Of a stretch of 64,000 nucleotides of DNA, positions 38,181-47,962 are shown piece after piece. Origin of the DNA: Halomonas salipaludis. Lineage in GTDB: Bacteria; Pseudomonadota; Gammaproteobacteria; Pseudomonadales; Halomonadaceae. The stretch covers positions 465,332 to 529,331 of the forward strand of contig NZ_NSKB01000005.1 in the NCBI RefSeq assembly GCF_002286975.1, read 5' to 3'. A program made the translations under genes and the position numbers. Position 1 is the stretch's first letter. Each line of letters starts with the position of its first letter. Under the pieces are notes generated by a model, which was not told where the DNA came from, did no database searches, and saw only the letters and a list, made by a program, of their open reading frames with translations.

Positions 38181-39052
38181 TGTCCCGCGAGTACCCGGTG
38201 ATCGCGGTGACCGGCTCCTCGGGGGCCGGGACCACCACGGTGCGGCGCACCTTCGAGCGCATGTTCGCCCGCGAGGATGTGCATGCCGCCTTCGTCGACG
38301 GTGATGCCTTCCACCGCTATACCCGCGATGAGCTGGCGCGGATGTTTCGCGAGGAGCCGGAGCGCACCGACGAGCTGTCGCACTTCGCCGTCGAGGCCAA
38401 CCTGCTCGATCGCCTCGAGACGCTGCTGCAGGAGTATGGCGAGCAGGGTACCGGTACCTACCGGCACTATATCCACGCCGAAGACAAGCGCATGGTCGAG
38501 GCCGGCCATCAGGTCGGCACCTTCACCGACTGGCAGCCGCTGCCCTGTGGCACTGACCTGCTGTTCTACGAAGGGTTGCACGGTGGCCTGGTTACTGCCG
38601 ACCTGGATATCGCCCGCCATGTCGACCTGCTGGTGGGGGTCGCGCCGACCATGAACCTGGAGTGGATTCAGAAGATCGACCGCGATACCAAGCTGCGCGG
38701 CTACTCTCAGGAAGCGGTGATCGACACCATCCTGGGGCGTATGCACGACTATGTGCGCTATATCCAGCCGCAGTTCTCGCGCACTCATATCAATTTCCAG
38801 CGCGTACCCACCGTGGATACCTCCAACCCCTTCGAGGTGCAGGACATTCCCACCGACGCCGAATCGTTCGTGGTGATCCGCTTCCGCGACCCCTCGGCGG
38901 TGGATTTTCCCTACCTGCTGGCGATGATTCAGGACGCCTTCATGAGCCGCCCGCACACCCTGGTGGTGCCCGGTTCGCGGATGCCGCTGGCCATGGAGCT
39001 GATTCTCGCCCCGCTGTTGCGCCACCTGCTCGCCCAGCGGCGCTTTCGTTGA
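38180..39052 (+). CDS. phosphoribulokinase (PrkB-type)
   Basis: 290 residues, a P-loop kinase of the PRK/uridine kinase family. VIAVTGSSGAGTTTVRRTFE is the P-loop, and DGDAFHRYTRDEL and LLFYEGLHGGLVTADLDIAR with APTMNLEWIQKIDRD are family motifs. The length and sequence type match the proteobacterial PrkB proteins, which occur also in non-autotrophs such as E. coli. No RuBisCO gene is present in the window, so a Calvin-cycle role cannot be assumed. Start ATG 38180 has little ribosome site of its own. Confidence 0.9.
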   Translation: MSREYPVIAVTGSSGAGTTTVRRTFERMFAREDVHAAFVDGDAFHRYTRDELARMFREEPERTDELSHFAVEANLLDRLETLLQEYGEQGTGTYRHYIHAEDKRMVEAGHQVGTFTDWQPLPCGTDLLFYEGLHGGLVTADLDIARHVDLLVGVAPTMNLEWIQKIDRDTKLRGYSQEAVIDTILGRMHDYVRYIQPQFSRTHINFQRVPTVDTSNPFEVQDIPTDAESFVVIRFRDPSAVDFPYLLAMIQDAFMSRPHTLVVPGSRMPLAMELILAPLLRHLLAQRRFR

Positions 39053-39076
39053 CCGAACCTTTGCCAGGAGTCGTCC

Positions 39077-39418
39077 ATGTCTACGCTGTTCAGTAAGATC
39101 ATCGAGCGCGAGGTGCCCGCCGATATCGTCTATGAAGACGATCAGGTGCTGGCCTTCCACGACATCAACCCCCAGGCCCCGACGCATATCCTGATCATCC
39201 CCAAGAAGCCGATCGCCACCCTCAATGACCTCACCGAGGAGGATCAGGCGCTGGTCGGGCGCCTGCCGCTGGTCGCCGCCAAGCTGGCCAAGCAGCTGGG
39301 ATTTGCCGAGGAGGGCTATCGGGTGGTGATGAACTGCAATGAAAATGGCGGCCAGACGGTCTACCATATACATATGCACCTGATGGGCGGTCGCCGCTTC
39401 ACTTGGCCGGCTGGCTAG
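39077..39418 (+). CDS. hinT: HIT-family purine nucleoside phosphoramidase (HinT-like)
   Basis: 113 residues. The triad [12 protein letters not shown] is the His-x-His-x-His-x-x motif of HIT hydrolases; [20 protein letters not shown] opens the protein as in HinT. It hydrolyses adenosine phosphoramidates. CAGGAG precedes the start. It lies 24 bp after the kinase gene and ends before a terminator at 39500-39523. Confidence 0.93.
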   Translation: MSTLFSKIIEREVPADIVYEDDQVLAFHDINPQAPTHILIIPKKPIATLNDLTEEDQALVGRLPLVAAKLAKQLGFAEEGYRVVMNCNENGGQTVYHIHMHLMGGRRFTWPAG

Positions 39419-39499
39419 CCGGCGCTCTACGGGCCTCGTGCTCCGCGCCCCCTAAGCGCTGCGACGCATCGGTGCATACCTTTCGTAACTGCAGTAACG

Positions 39500-39523
39500 G
39501 ACGGCCGCCCTTGGGCGGCCGTC
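39500..39523. terminator. terminator between hinT and coq7
   Basis: GACGGCCGCC / GGCGGCCGTC is a 10-bp perfect stem with a CTTG loop, 81 bp after hinT. No U-run follows on either strand, but the stem is strong. Confidence 0.65.
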
Positions 39524-39567
39524 TGCTGCGTGGCCAAGGCCATCATTCCTGCCAGGAGGCATCCACC

Positions 39568-40209
39568 ATGTCACGCCAACTCTCCACCACCGACCAGTGG
39601 ATCGGCCAGTTCGATAGCGTGCTGCGTACGCTGGTGCCGCACGCCGCCCAGGCCGCGCGACCGTCGCCGGCCGGCGAGCTGCCCGAGGCGTCGCTCAGCG
39701 AGGCCGAGCGCGAGCATACGGTGGGTCTGATGCGCATCAATCACACCGGCGAGGTGTGCGCCCAGGCGCTCTATCAGGGCCAGGGCCTGACCGCCAAGTT
39801 GCCCGATACCCGCGAGCAGATGGAGCGCGCCGCCCAGGAGGAGATCGATCACCTGGCCTGGTGCGATGCGCGCCTGCAGGAGCTGGAGGGCCGCACCAGC
39901 CTGCTCAACCCGCTGTTCTACGCCGCTTCCTTCGGCCTGGGAGCGATGGCTGGGGCAGTGGGCGACCGGGTCAGCCTGGGCTTCGTGGCCGCCACCGAGG
40001 AGCAGGTTGGCAGGCACCTCGACGAGCACCTGCTCGAGCTAACCGCGGCGGATCGCCGCTCGCGGGCGATCCTCGAGCAGATGCGCGAAGACGAGGCGCA
40101 CCACGAGCGCTGGGCGCTGGAGGCCGGCGGCGCGCGTTTTCCGCTGCCGGTCAAGCTGGGTATGCGGCTGGTCTCCAAGGTCATGACCCAGAGCGTCTAC
40201 AGGATCTAA
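39568..40209 (+). CDS. coq7: demethoxyubiquinone hydroxylase Coq7
   Basis: 213 residues, a ferritin-like di-iron monooxygenase that adds the C6 hydroxyl in ubiquinone synthesis at the membrane. The iron ligands lie in [41 protein letters not shown] and [10 protein letters not shown]. The start at 39568 follows CAGGAGG by 11 bp; the earlier frame crosses the terminator. This is the Coq7 route, not UbiF. Confidence 0.95.
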   Translation: MSRQLSTTDQWIGQFDSVLRTLVPHAAQAARPSPAGELPEASLSEAEREHTVGLMRINHTGEVCAQALYQGQGLTAKLPDTREQMERAAQEEIDHLAWCDARLQELEGRTSLLNPLFYAASFGLGAMAGAVGDRVSLGFVAATEEQVGRHLDEHLLELTAADRRSRAILEQMREDEAHHERWALEAGGARFPLPVKLGMRLVSKVMTQSVYRI

Positions 40210-40250
40210 CCGGCGGCTCGGCGAGAAGCGTTGGGGACAGGTCGCTTGCC

Positions 40251-40670
40251 TTACTCCTCGACGATGGTATAGGCGTGGCTGATCTCGACCCCGCCTTGAG
40301 CCAGCATGATCGAAGCGCTGCAGTACTTCTCGGCGGACAGTGACACCGCACGCTCCACCTGTTTTTCCTTGAGGCCGCGGCCGGTGACGGTGAAGTGCAC
40401 GTGGATCCTGGTGAAGACGCTGGGCACGCTGTCGGCGCGCTCGGCCTCGATGGTCGCAACGCAGTCGCTGACCGGGGCGCGGGACTTCTCGAGGATCTCC
40501 AGCACGTCGAAGGAGGTGCAGGCGCCGAGGCCCATCAGCAGCATCTCCATTGGGCGTGGGCCGGTATTGCGGCCGCCGTGGTCCGGCGGGCCGTCGATCA
40601 CCACGCTGTGACCGCTGCCTGACTCGGCAACGAACTGGCGACCATCGGTCCATTTGACACTGGCTTTCAT
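40251..40670 (-). CDS. OsmC-family protein
   Basis: 139 residues. MEMLLMGLGACTSFDVLEIL and SLSAEKYCSASIML carry the two conserved OsmC cysteines (about residues 51 and 117), the peroxidatic and resolving residues in active members. The size is that of the short YhfA-type proteins. It probably reduces organic hydroperoxides, but YhfA-type function is not established. Next to murU, 17 bp apart. Confidence 0.9.
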   Translation of the reverse strand: MKASVKWTDGRQFVAESGSGHSVVIDGPPDHGGRNTGPRPMEMLLMGLGACTSFDVLEILEKSRAPVSDCVATIEAERADSVPSVFTRIHVHFTVTGRGLKEKQVERAVSLSAEKYCSASIMLAQGGVEISHAYTIVEE

Positions 40671-40687
40671 ATCGCGGTCCTTCTGTT

Positions 40688-41365
40688 TCAGTGAGCGGAG
40701 GGCGTGCCCCGTAGAAGGGCGTCGAGGGCATAAAGGCGCGCCGGCGTGCCGACATCGACCCAGGTGCCGCGGTAGTGGTGGCCGCGCACCTGGCCCGCAT
40801 CCATGGCACGCTTGAGCAGCGGCGCCAGGGCGAAAGCGCCCGGCGGCTGGTCGGCGACCAGCGCCGGGTCGAGCAGGCTGAGACCGGCGAAGGTCAAGCG
40901 TGGCGAGCCCTCGACGTGGACGCCGCCACGGGCATCGAGATGGAAGTCGCCGGCCGGGTGGTGGTCGGGGTTGTCGACCAGCCACAGGTGCGCCAGGGCC
41001 CCCTCCAGTGCCGGCATGGTATCAAGCGCGGCATCGCACCAGATATCACCGTTGACCAGTAGGAACGGCGCCTCGCCGAGCAGCGGCAGTGCCTGGCGAA
41101 TGCCGCCACCGGTCTCCAGCGGCGCCTCCTCGCGGCTCCAGGCGATGCGCACGCCATAGTCGCTACCGTCGCCCAGCGCCTGGATGATCTGCTCACCGCG
41201 GTAGCTGACGTTGATCACGATATCATCGATGCCCGCGGCCGCCAGTCGCTCCAGCTGGTGGGCGATCAGCGGCCTGCCGGCCACCGGCAGCAGCGGCTTG
41301 GGGCAGTGGTCGGTGAGGGGGCGCATGCGGGTGCCGAACCCGGCGGCCAGGATCATCGCCTTCAT
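40688..41365 (-). CDS. murU: N-acetylmuramate-1-phosphate uridylyltransferase
   Basis: 225 residues, a nucleotidyltransferase. [20 protein letters not shown] is the NTP-binding signature, PKPLLPVAG the substrate loop, and [10 protein letters not shown] the metal site. MurU makes UDP-MurNAc in the cell-wall recycling bypass of MurA, known in Pseudomonas; it gives intrinsic fosfomycin tolerance there. It overlaps amgK by 4 bp (ATGA), its partner in the pathway. Confidence 0.94.
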   Translation of the reverse strand: MKAMILAAGFGTRMRPLTDHCPKPLLPVAGRPLIAHQLERLAAAGIDDIVINVSYRGEQIIQALGDGSDYGVRIAWSREEAPLETGGGIRQALPLLGEAPFLLVNGDIWCDAALDTMPALEGALAHLWLVDNPDHHPAGDFHLDARGGVHVEGSPRLTFAGLSLLDPALVADQPPGAFALAPLLKRAMDAGQVRGHHYRGTWVDVGTPARLYALDALLRGTPSAH

Positions 41366-42387
41366 CGGTACGCTACCTCGACACCGCGTGCCTGCAGCGC
41401 GCGGGTCAGCGCCGGCTCGAACTGACCCTGCAGCCAGTCAGCGAGGATGGCGAACTCGGCGTGGGGCGCCAGGCTATCCTCGAGGTGGGCCACGAAGTGC
41501 GGCAGGCGTGCCAGGTAGCCGGCCTTGCCGTCGCGCAGGGTGAGGCGGCAGAAGATACCCAGCACCTTGAGGCAGCGCTGGGCGGCCATGGCGTCGACCT
41601 GACGGCGAAACGCCTCGGCACCCTCGTCCCTGGGCAGGCGACCGTCACCCAGGGCGCGCTGGCGAAAGGCCTCGCAGCGCCGCCCGAAATCGTCCAGGTC
41701 GAAGCGCCGGTAGCGGCCGCGCAGCAGCGAGATCAGGTCGTAGCTGAGCGGCCCGGCCACGGCGTCCTGAAAGTCGATGACATAGAGCCGCTCGCGGTGG
41801 CACATCAGGTTCATGGCGTCGAAATCGCGATGCACCGCGACCCGCGGCTGGGCCAGCGCCATCTCGATCAAGCGCTGACGCCAGGCCGGCCACTGGGGCG
41901 GTGGCGCGAGGTCGACCACCCGGGCCAGGCACCAGTCGGGGAACAGGTCCAGCTCGCGGCCGAGCAGGGCGGCATCATAGGCCGGCAGGCCGTCCAACGG
42001 GGCCTGGTTCTGCAGTGCGTCGAGCAGCGCCTCGGCGGCCTCATAAGCTGTGTCTTGGCCCGTGTCGCTGAGCTGTGCATTGAGCGGGGCATCGCCGAGG
42101 TCGTCGAGCTCGAGGAAGCCCTGCTCGAGGTCGGCCGCATGGACACTCGGCACCGGCAGGCCGGCGTCGCGCCACTGCTCGGCGATGCGCAGGAAGGGGG
42201 TACTATCTTCCTGCGTCGGCGGGGCGTCCATCAGCATCCGCGTGGTGCCGTCGGGCAGCCTCAGGCGGTAGTAGCGGCGAAAACTGGCGTCACCGGCGGC
42301 CAACTGCAGATCGATGCTGCCCGCCGTTAGGCCGTGGCGGGCCGCGCTCCAGTTGGCCAGGGCGGTGAGGCGAGGCGTGTGGGGCAT
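41362..42387 (-). CDS. amgK: N-acetylmuramate/N-acetylglucosamine anomeric kinase
   Basis: 341 residues, aminoglycoside-phosphotransferase fold. [15 protein letters not shown] is the catalytic loop and [20 protein letters not shown] the metal-binding Asp. AmgK phosphorylates the anomeric hydroxyl of MurNAc released from recycled peptidoglycan, feeding MurU. The ATG at 42387 is chosen for the family N-terminus. Divergent from lptD, as in Pseudomonas. Confidence 0.94.
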   Translation of the reverse strand: MPHTPRLTALANWSAARHGLTAGSIDLQLAAGDASFRRYYRLRLPDGTTRMLMDAPPTQEDSTPFLRIAEQWRDAGLPVPSVHAADLEQGFLELDDLGDAPLNAQLSDTGQDTAYEAAEALLDALQNQAPLDGLPAYDAALLGRELDLFPDWCLARVVDLAPPPQWPAWRQRLIEMALAQPRVAVHRDFDAMNLMCHRERLYVIDFQDAVAGPLSYDLISLLRGRYRRFDLDDFGRRCEAFRQRALGDGRLPRDEGAEAFRRQVDAMAAQRCLKVLGIFCRLTLRDGKAGYLARLPHFVAHLEDSLAPHAEFAILADWLQGQFEPALTRALQARGVEVAYR

Positions 42388-42490
42388 GAAAACTCCTGGT
42401 CGAGGGGCCGTGCCGGTGCCAGCGGTTGACGGGCCGCGGGCGCCACCGCATGCTGAGCCAAACGCCACCGGCGATCAGGGCCAGTCGCGG

Positions 42491-42518
42491 GCGACAGCCG
42501 TAACGCGCTCTGTATAAT
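42491..42518 (+). promoter_or_regulatory. promoter of the lptD operon
   Basis: GCGACA (42491-42496), a 16-bp spacer and a perfect TATAAT (42513-42518), 32 bp before the lptD start. In other gammaproteobacteria this promoter can be sigma-E dependent; no clear sigma-E element was recognised here. Confidence 0.6.
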
Positions 42519-42550
42519 ACCGATTTCACTCGCCAAGGACATCGAGAAAC

Positions 42551-44983
42551 ATGGGCAAGCGACTCTCCTGGACTGCCCTGGTCGGGCTCGCCAGCGGCTC
42601 CGGCCTGTGGGTCATGACGGCCCACGCCGCACCACCGCCGCCGCTTCCGGCCGATCGCCTCGACTGGCAGCCGTGGGGAGAGCAGGCCCCGGCCGATGCG
42701 CTGTGCCGTGGGCGCTACGTGATGCCCGAGTACCGTATCGAGGCCGCGCCGAACCCGGAACAGGCGCGCTCGGAGTCCGACGATGCCAGCTACGGTGAGG
42801 ATGGTGAGACGATCCTCGGTGGTGAGGTGGTGCTGCGCCGCGGCGAGAGCCAGCTAGAATCACCCCGGGTCAGGGTCAACGCCGAGCGTGATCGCGCTTT
42901 CGCCTCGGGGCCGGTGACGCTGCGCGACCAGGGTCTGCTGCTGCGCGGTGATGCCGCCGAGCTGTCGCTGGTCGATGACCAGGCCGAGGTCGATACCGCC
43001 CACTACGTGTTGCACGATCAGCGCTTGCGCGGCGGGGCGCAGCGCCTCGAGCGCCTCGACGACGGCCGCTACCGGATGACCGAGGCCAGCTTCACCACCT
43101 GCGACCCCGGTGACAACCTCTGGCAACTGGTCGGCAACGATGTGGTTCTCGACCAGGAGAGCGGCTTCGGCACTGCGCGCCACGCGCGGCTCGAGGTGGC
43201 CGACGTGCCAGTGTTCTACTGGCCCTGGGTGCGTTTTCCCATCGATGACCGGCGCCAGAGCGGCTTTCTTTGGCCGACCCTGGGGATCTCCAGCAACTCG
43301 CTGGACTACGCCCAGCCCTACTACTTCAATCTCGCGCCCAACTACGACGCCACCCTGACCCCGCGCTGGATCACCGATCGCGGCCTGCTGCTGGGGGGGG
43401 AGTTCCGCTACCTGTTCGACAGCGACGAAGGCCAGATCGAAGGCGCCTACCTGGCCGATGATCAGGGTGGCTCGGCGCGCGACCCCGACAACCCCAGCCG
43501 GCGCTTCGAGGGTGAGGATCGCTGGTATATCGATTATCAGCATCAGGGCCGCTTCTCTCCCCAGCTGCGCTACCAGCTGCGCTACGGCGGTGCCAGCGAT
43601 GGCCGCTACTTTGAGGATTATGGCGGCGACTTCGGCGAGCAGGAGACCGAGAACATGCCGCGCCTGGCGCAGCTCGACTATCGCGGCAGCCTGTGGCGGC
43701 TCGAGGCGCGTGCCCAGGGCTTCCAGAAGCTGGAGGACCCGCTACGCGATCGCGACAAGCCCTTCTATCGGCTGCCCAGCCTGACCGCCAATGCGACCTG
43801 GCGCCAGGATAACGGGCTCTATCAACAGTGGCGCTCCAATGCCACCTACTTCTGGCGCGATGTGGATGAAACCCGCGTGCCGCTGCGTGAGTCGGCGACC
43901 GGCGGGCGCGTGCATCTCTCGCCGGCATTCGGCTGGCGGGGCGAGCCGAGCTGGGGGTTTCTCGAGCCGCGGGTGGAGATGCTGCACACCGCCTACGAGG
44001 TCGACTATGGCGATCGCCAGACCGACCGCGATACCAGTCTGACACGCACCGTGCCGGTCACCTCGGTGGACGCCGGCCTGATCTTCGAGCGTGAGCTCGA
44101 CGTGCGCGGCAACGGCTATCGCCAGACCCTGGAGCCGCGCCTCAACTACGCCTACGTGCCAGCCCGGGATCAGAGCGATTTTCCCGATTTCGACACCAAT
44201 GAGCGGGCCTTCTCCTGGAACCAGTTGTGGTCGCCGCACCGATTCTCCGGGGCGGATCGGGTCGGTGATCTCAATCGCCTCTCCTATGGCGTCAGCACTC
44301 GCTTCCTGGCCGATGACAGCGGCCGTGAGCGCTTCTCGCTGGGCGTCGGGCAGGCCACCTACTTCGATGATCGCACCATCGACATGAATGGCGATCCCGA
44401 CACCCTGCCCCCCGAGAGGAGTTTCGAGCGGCGCTACAATGCGGTTCGCGACCGCTCGCCGGTGGTCACCCGACTGGACTGGCAGGTCACCGACCGCTGG
44501 AGTGCCGGCTACGAGCTGCTTTACGATGAGCAGCGGCGTCTCACCGAGCGCAACTCGGTGGATCTGCGCTATCGCGATCCGCGCGGCCATGTGTTGAACC
44601 TAGGCTACCGCTGGGAACTCGAAGGGTTCGATCCATCGCTGGATGAAGAGGACCGGCTCGATTACAACCGTGAGGAGTACGATGTCTCCGGTGCCTATCG
44701 CATCAGCCCGCGCGTGGACGTGATCGGACGTTTCACGTACGACCATACCAACAGCCGGGCCCTGGAACAGCTGGCCGGGGTGCAGTGGAACGACTGCTGC
44801 TACGGACTGCAGCTGGTGTGGCGTGAATGGGTCGACGACAATGATACGGCGAGGATCGACGATGATTTCACTGATCGCGGTATCTTCCTGCGCTTCGTAT
44901 TCAAGGGCCTGGGGGGCGTTGGGCGCGATGCGGACAGCTATTTCGAAGAGGCGATCCCCGGCTATCGGCCGACCCAGTTCTAA
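42551..44983 (+). CDS. lptD: LPS-assembly protein LptD
   Basis: 810 residues. A signal peptide (SGSGLWVMTAHA) is followed by a periplasmic OstA-type jellyroll (GETILGGEVVLRRGESQLES) and a C-terminal barrel of about 26 strands. The four cysteines Cys52, Cys184 and the pair Cys749-Cys750 correspond to those forming the inter-domain disulfides of E. coli LptD. It inserts lipopolysaccharide into the outer leaflet with LptE. First gene of the operon leading to surA and beyond. Confidence 0.96.
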   Translation: MGKRLSWTALVGLASGSGLWVMTAHAAPPPPLPADRLDWQPWGEQAPADALCRGRYVMPEYRIEAAPNPEQARSESDDASYGEDGETILGGEVVLRRGESQLESPRVRVNAERDRAFASGPVTLRDQGLLLRGDAAELSLVDDQAEVDTAHYVLHDQRLRGGAQRLERLDDGRYRMTEASFTTCDPGDNLWQLVGNDVVLDQESGFGTARHARLEVADVPVFYWPWVRFPIDDRRQSGFLWPTLGISSNSLDYAQPYYFNLAPNYDATLTPRWITDRGLLLGGEFRYLFDSDEGQIEGAYLADDQGGSARDPDNPSRRFEGEDRWYIDYQHQGRFSPQLRYQLRYGGASDGRYFEDYGGDFGEQETENMPRLAQLDYRGSLWRLEARAQGFQKLEDPLRDRDKPFYRLPSLTANATWRQDNGLYQQWRSNATYFWRDVDETRVPLRESATGGRVHLSPAFGWRGEPSWGFLEPRVEMLHTAYEVDYGDRQTDRDTSLTRTVPVTSVDAGLIFERELDVRGNGYRQTLEPRLNYAYVPARDQSDFPDFDTNERAFSWNQLWSPHRFSGADRVGDLNRLSYGVSTRFLADDSGRERFSLGVGQATYFDDRTIDMNGDPDTLPPERSFERRYNAVRDRSPVVTRLDWQVTDRWSAGYELLYDEQRRLTERNSVDLRYRDPRGHVLNLGYRWELEGFDPSLDEEDRLDYNREEYDVSGAYRISPRVDVIGRFTYDHTNSRALEQLAGVQWNDCCYGLQLVWREWVDDNDTARIDDDFTDRGIFLRFVFKGLGGVGRDADSYFEEAIPGYRPTQF

Positions 44984-45085
44984 TGCCGCCGCCGTTGTCC
45001 TGGCAACGGCGCGTGGATACATCGTGTCCCGCCTGCGAGTGGGACGCCGAGCAGAGAGTCAATGATGAGAGTAGATGAGGTAGCT

Positions 45086-46075
45086 ATGCGCAGTCGACAT
45101 TCCTCCCCGCGGCACGCGGTGACAAGCTGGCTGATGCTGGCCATCGGCCTGCTGTTACTGGCGCCGGCCGCCTGGGCTCAGTCGATTCAGCCGCTCGACC
45201 GAATCGTGGCGGTGGTCAACCAGGGTGCGATCATGGCCAGCGAGCTCGAGCAGCGGGTAGAGCAGGCGCGCAGCCAGCTCACCGGTCGCGGCATCGACTC
45301 GCCCCCCGACCAGACGCTGCGGCGCCAGGTGCTGGAGCAGATGATCAATGAAGAGATCCAGCTGCAGATGGCGCGCAGTGCCAACCTCAGCGTCGACGAC
45401 ACTGAGCTCAACCGAGCGGTGCGCTCGATCGCCGAGAGCAACAACATGACCCTCGACCAGTTCGCCGATGCGGTTGAGGCGGACGGCCTGACCCTGGCGT
45501 CGGTGCGCGAGGAAGTGCGACGCGAGCTGATCATGCGCGAGCTGCAGCAGCGCCAGGTAGGCAGCCGGGTCAACGTCAGCGAGCGCGAGGTGGATCGCCA
45601 CCTCGACCAGCAGGGTGCCACCCAGGGGGTGCGCTACCGCCTGGCGCATATCCTGGTGGCGCTGCCGCAGTCGCCGACCAGCGACCAGGTCAGTGAGGCG
45701 CAGCAGACCATCCAGCGGCTGCGCGGTGAGCTGCAGGCCGGCGCCGACTTCGCACAATTGGCTGCCGCCGAGTCCGACGGTGGGCAGGCTCTCGACGGTG
45801 GCGAAATCGGCTGGCGCGAAGCCGGCGAGGTGCCCAGCGTATTTGCCGAGGTGGTGCCGCAGCTCGAGGTCGGCGAGTTCAGCCAGCCGCTGCGCAGCCC
45901 CAGTGGCTTCCACATCGTCAAGCTGCTCGATCGCGAACAGAGTGGCCAGTCGGCTGGCGGCCAGAATCAGCGCGACCGGGCGCGCCAGGCGCTGTTCCAG
46001 CGCAAGGCCAACGACGAGCTGGATATCTGGCTGCAGGAAATTCGCGCCGATGCCTTCGTCGAGGTACGGCTGTAA
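45086..46075 (+). CDS. surA: periplasmic chaperone SurA with one parvulin domain
   Basis: About 329 residues, against about 430 in E. coli. Signal peptide (MLAIGLLLLAPAAWA), then the N-terminal chaperone domain (RIVAVVNQGAIMASELEQRV, INEEIQLQMARSANLSVDD). Only one PpiC domain follows (RLAHILVALPQSPTSDQVSE ... GGEIGWREAGEVPSVFAEVV), then the C-terminal helix. It aids folding of outer-membrane proteins such as the neighbouring LptD. ATG 45086 follows GAGG by 5 bp; earlier ATGs at 45062 and 45065 are possible. Confidence 0.93.
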   Translation: MRSRHSSPRHAVTSWLMLAIGLLLLAPAAWAQSIQPLDRIVAVVNQGAIMASELEQRVEQARSQLTGRGIDSPPDQTLRRQVLEQMINEEIQLQMARSANLSVDDTELNRAVRSIAESNNMTLDQFADAVEADGLTLASVREEVRRELIMRELQQRQVGSRVNVSEREVDRHLDQQGATQGVRYRLAHILVALPQSPTSDQVSEAQQTIQRLRGELQAGADFAQLAAAESDGGQALDGGEIGWREAGEVPSVFAEVVPQLEVGEFSQPLRSPSGFHIVKLLDREQSGQSAGGQNQRDRARQALFQRKANDELDIWLQEIRADAFVEVRL

Positions 46076-46077
46076 GC

Positions 46078-47115
46078 ATGCGCCCGCTGGTGATCACCGC
46101 CGGCGAGCCCGCTGGCATTGGTCCCGACCTGATCCTTGGGCTGGCCGCCAACGGTGCCGAGGTGGGGCGGCCGTGGCTGGCGATCGGCGATCCCGAGCTG
46201 TTCCGCCAGCGTGCCGCGCAGCTCGACCTGGCGGTCGAGGTGGTGGCCCTGGCCGATGGCGAGGCACCGCAGATGGCCCCGGGGCGGCTATCGCTCTGGC
46301 CGGTCGCCCTCCGGTCGCCCTGCCAGGCCGGCACACTATCGCTGGCCAATGCCGGCCATGTGCTCGAGTGTCTCGATGTGGCGATTGCTGCTTGCCGCGC
46401 GGGGCGCGCGGCCGCGATGGTCACCGCACCGCTGCACAAGGGCGTGATCATCGAGGCCGGGTGGACGCAGTTCACGGGCCATACCGAGTACCTGCGCGAC
46501 GCCTGCGGCATCGACGAGGTGGTGATGATGCTGGCCACCGACGATGCGCTGCATGCCCGACAGCCTGGCTGGCAGGGCGACCCTGGGCTGCGGGTGGCGC
46601 TGGCCACCACCCATCTGCCACTGCGCGACGTGGCCGATGCCATTACCCCGGCGTCACTTGGCCGGGTGCTGCGGATTCTCGACCACGACCTGCGGTGTGA
46701 TTTCGGTATCGCCCGACCGCGTATCGCGGTGTGCGGACTCAACCCCCACGCCGGCGAGGATGGCCACCTGGGGCGCGAAGAGCTCGAGGTGATCACCCCG
46801 ACCCTGGAGGCGCTACGTGGCGAAGGGCTGACCCTGGATGGCCCGCTGCCCGCCGACACCCTGTTTACGCCGCGCCATCTGGCCGGCGTCGATGCGGTGC
46901 TGGCGATGTATCATGACCAGGGTCTGGCGGTACTCAAGTACGCCGGCTTCGGTCGCGGTGCCAATCTCACCCTGGGCCTGCCGATCGTGCGCACCTCGGT
47001 GGACCACGGCACCGCCCTCGATCTCGCCGCCAGCGGTCGCGCCGATGGCGGCAGCCTCAGGGTAGCACTCAACCTGGCTGCCGAGATGGCCGCCGCGCGG
47101 GCCGCTAGCGCCTGA
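46078..47115 (+). CDS. pdxA: 4-hydroxythreonine-4-phosphate dehydrogenase
   Basis: 345 residues. An NAD-dependent enzyme of pyridoxal-5-phosphate synthesis. TAGEPAGIGPDLILGLAA opens it. VTAPLHKGVIIEAGWTQFTG carries the metal His region, and ICGLNPHAGEDGHLG-like and AMYHDQGLAVLKYAGFGRGA follow. It starts 2 bp after surA, in the classical surA-pdxA order. Confidence 0.96.
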   Translation: MRPLVITAGEPAGIGPDLILGLAANGAEVGRPWLAIGDPELFRQRAAQLDLAVEVVALADGEAPQMAPGRLSLWPVALRSPCQAGTLSLANAGHVLECLDVAIAACRAGRAAAMVTAPLHKGVIIEAGWTQFTGHTEYLRDACGIDEVVMMLATDDALHARQPGWQGDPGLRVALATTHLPLRDVADAITPASLGRVLRILDHDLRCDFGIARPRIAVCGLNPHAGEDGHLGREELEVITPTLEALRGEGLTLDGPLPADTLFTPRHLAGVDAVLAMYHDQGLAVLKYAGFGRGANLTLGLPIVRTSVDHGTALDLAASGRADGGSLRVALNLAAEMAAARAASA

Positions 47116-47155
47116 TCCATGATTTTCGCCTGACCCATAGAGGACGCCAACCCGC

Positions 47156-47962
47156 ATGTCATCTCGTCCCCCCGTACACCGGGCCCGCAAGCGCTTCGGC
47201 CAGAACTTTCTGCGCGACCCCGGCATCATCTCGCGCATCGTGCGTGCCATCGCTCCCCGCGACGGCGAGCGCCTGGTCGAGATCGGTCCCGGGCAGGGGG
47301 CGCTCACCGAGCCGCTGCTGGATGCCGCCGGCGGGCGCCTCGAGGTCATCGAGCTCGACCGTGACCTTATCCCCGGGCTGCGCGTGCAGTTCTTCAACTA
47401 CCCGGACTTCACGATCCACGAGGGCGATGCGCTGAAGTTCGACTTCGCCGCGCTCAAGGGCGACGGCCAGCCGCTGCGGGTGGTGGGCAACCTGCCCTAT
47501 AACATCTCCACCCCGCTGATCGTGCACCTGCTCGAGCAGCGCGAGGCGATTGCCGACATGCACTTCATGCTGCAGAAGGAAGTGGTCGAGCGCCTGGCGG
47601 CAACGCCCGGCGGGCCCGACTGGGGGCGCCTCTCGGTTATGGCCCAGTATCGTTGCCGGGTCGACTCGCTGTTCGTGGTGCCGCCGGAGGCCTTCGTCCC
47701 GCAGCCCAAGGTCGATTCGGCCATCGTGCGCCTGACCCCGCACCCGGAACTGCCGCACCCGGCCCTTGATGAGCGCGTGCTGTTCGAGGTGGTGCGCGAA
47801 GCCTTTGGCCAGCGCCGCAAGACGCTGCGTAACAATCTCAAGGGGCGCATCACTGCCGAGGCGCTGGCGGGCCTGGAGATCGACCCGGCGCGACGCCCCC
47901 AGACGCTGCACATCGAGGAGTTCGTGCGCATCGCCAATCACCTGGCGGAGGCCACGCCATGA
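47156..47962 (+). CDS. rsmA: 16S rRNA (adenine-1518/1519-N6)-dimethyltransferase
   Basis: 268 residues (KsgA). [20 protein letters not shown] and [16 protein letters not shown] form the S-adenosylmethionine site; [18 protein letters not shown] contains the NLPY catalytic motif. It dimethylates A1518 and A1519 late in 30S assembly. It overlaps apaG by 4 bp (ATGA). Confidence 0.97.
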   Translation: MSSRPPVHRARKRFGQNFLRDPGIISRIVRAIAPRDGERLVEIGPGQGALTEPLLDAAGGRLEVIELDRDLIPGLRVQFFNYPDFTIHEGDALKFDFAALKGDGQPLRVVGNLPYNISTPLIVHLLEQREAIADMHFMLQKEVVERLAATPGGPDWGRLSVMAQYRCRVDSLFVVPPEAFVPQPKVDSAIVRLTPHPELPHPALDERVLFEVVREAFGQRRKTLRNNLKGRITAEALAGLEIDPARRPQTLHIEEFVRIANHLAEATP

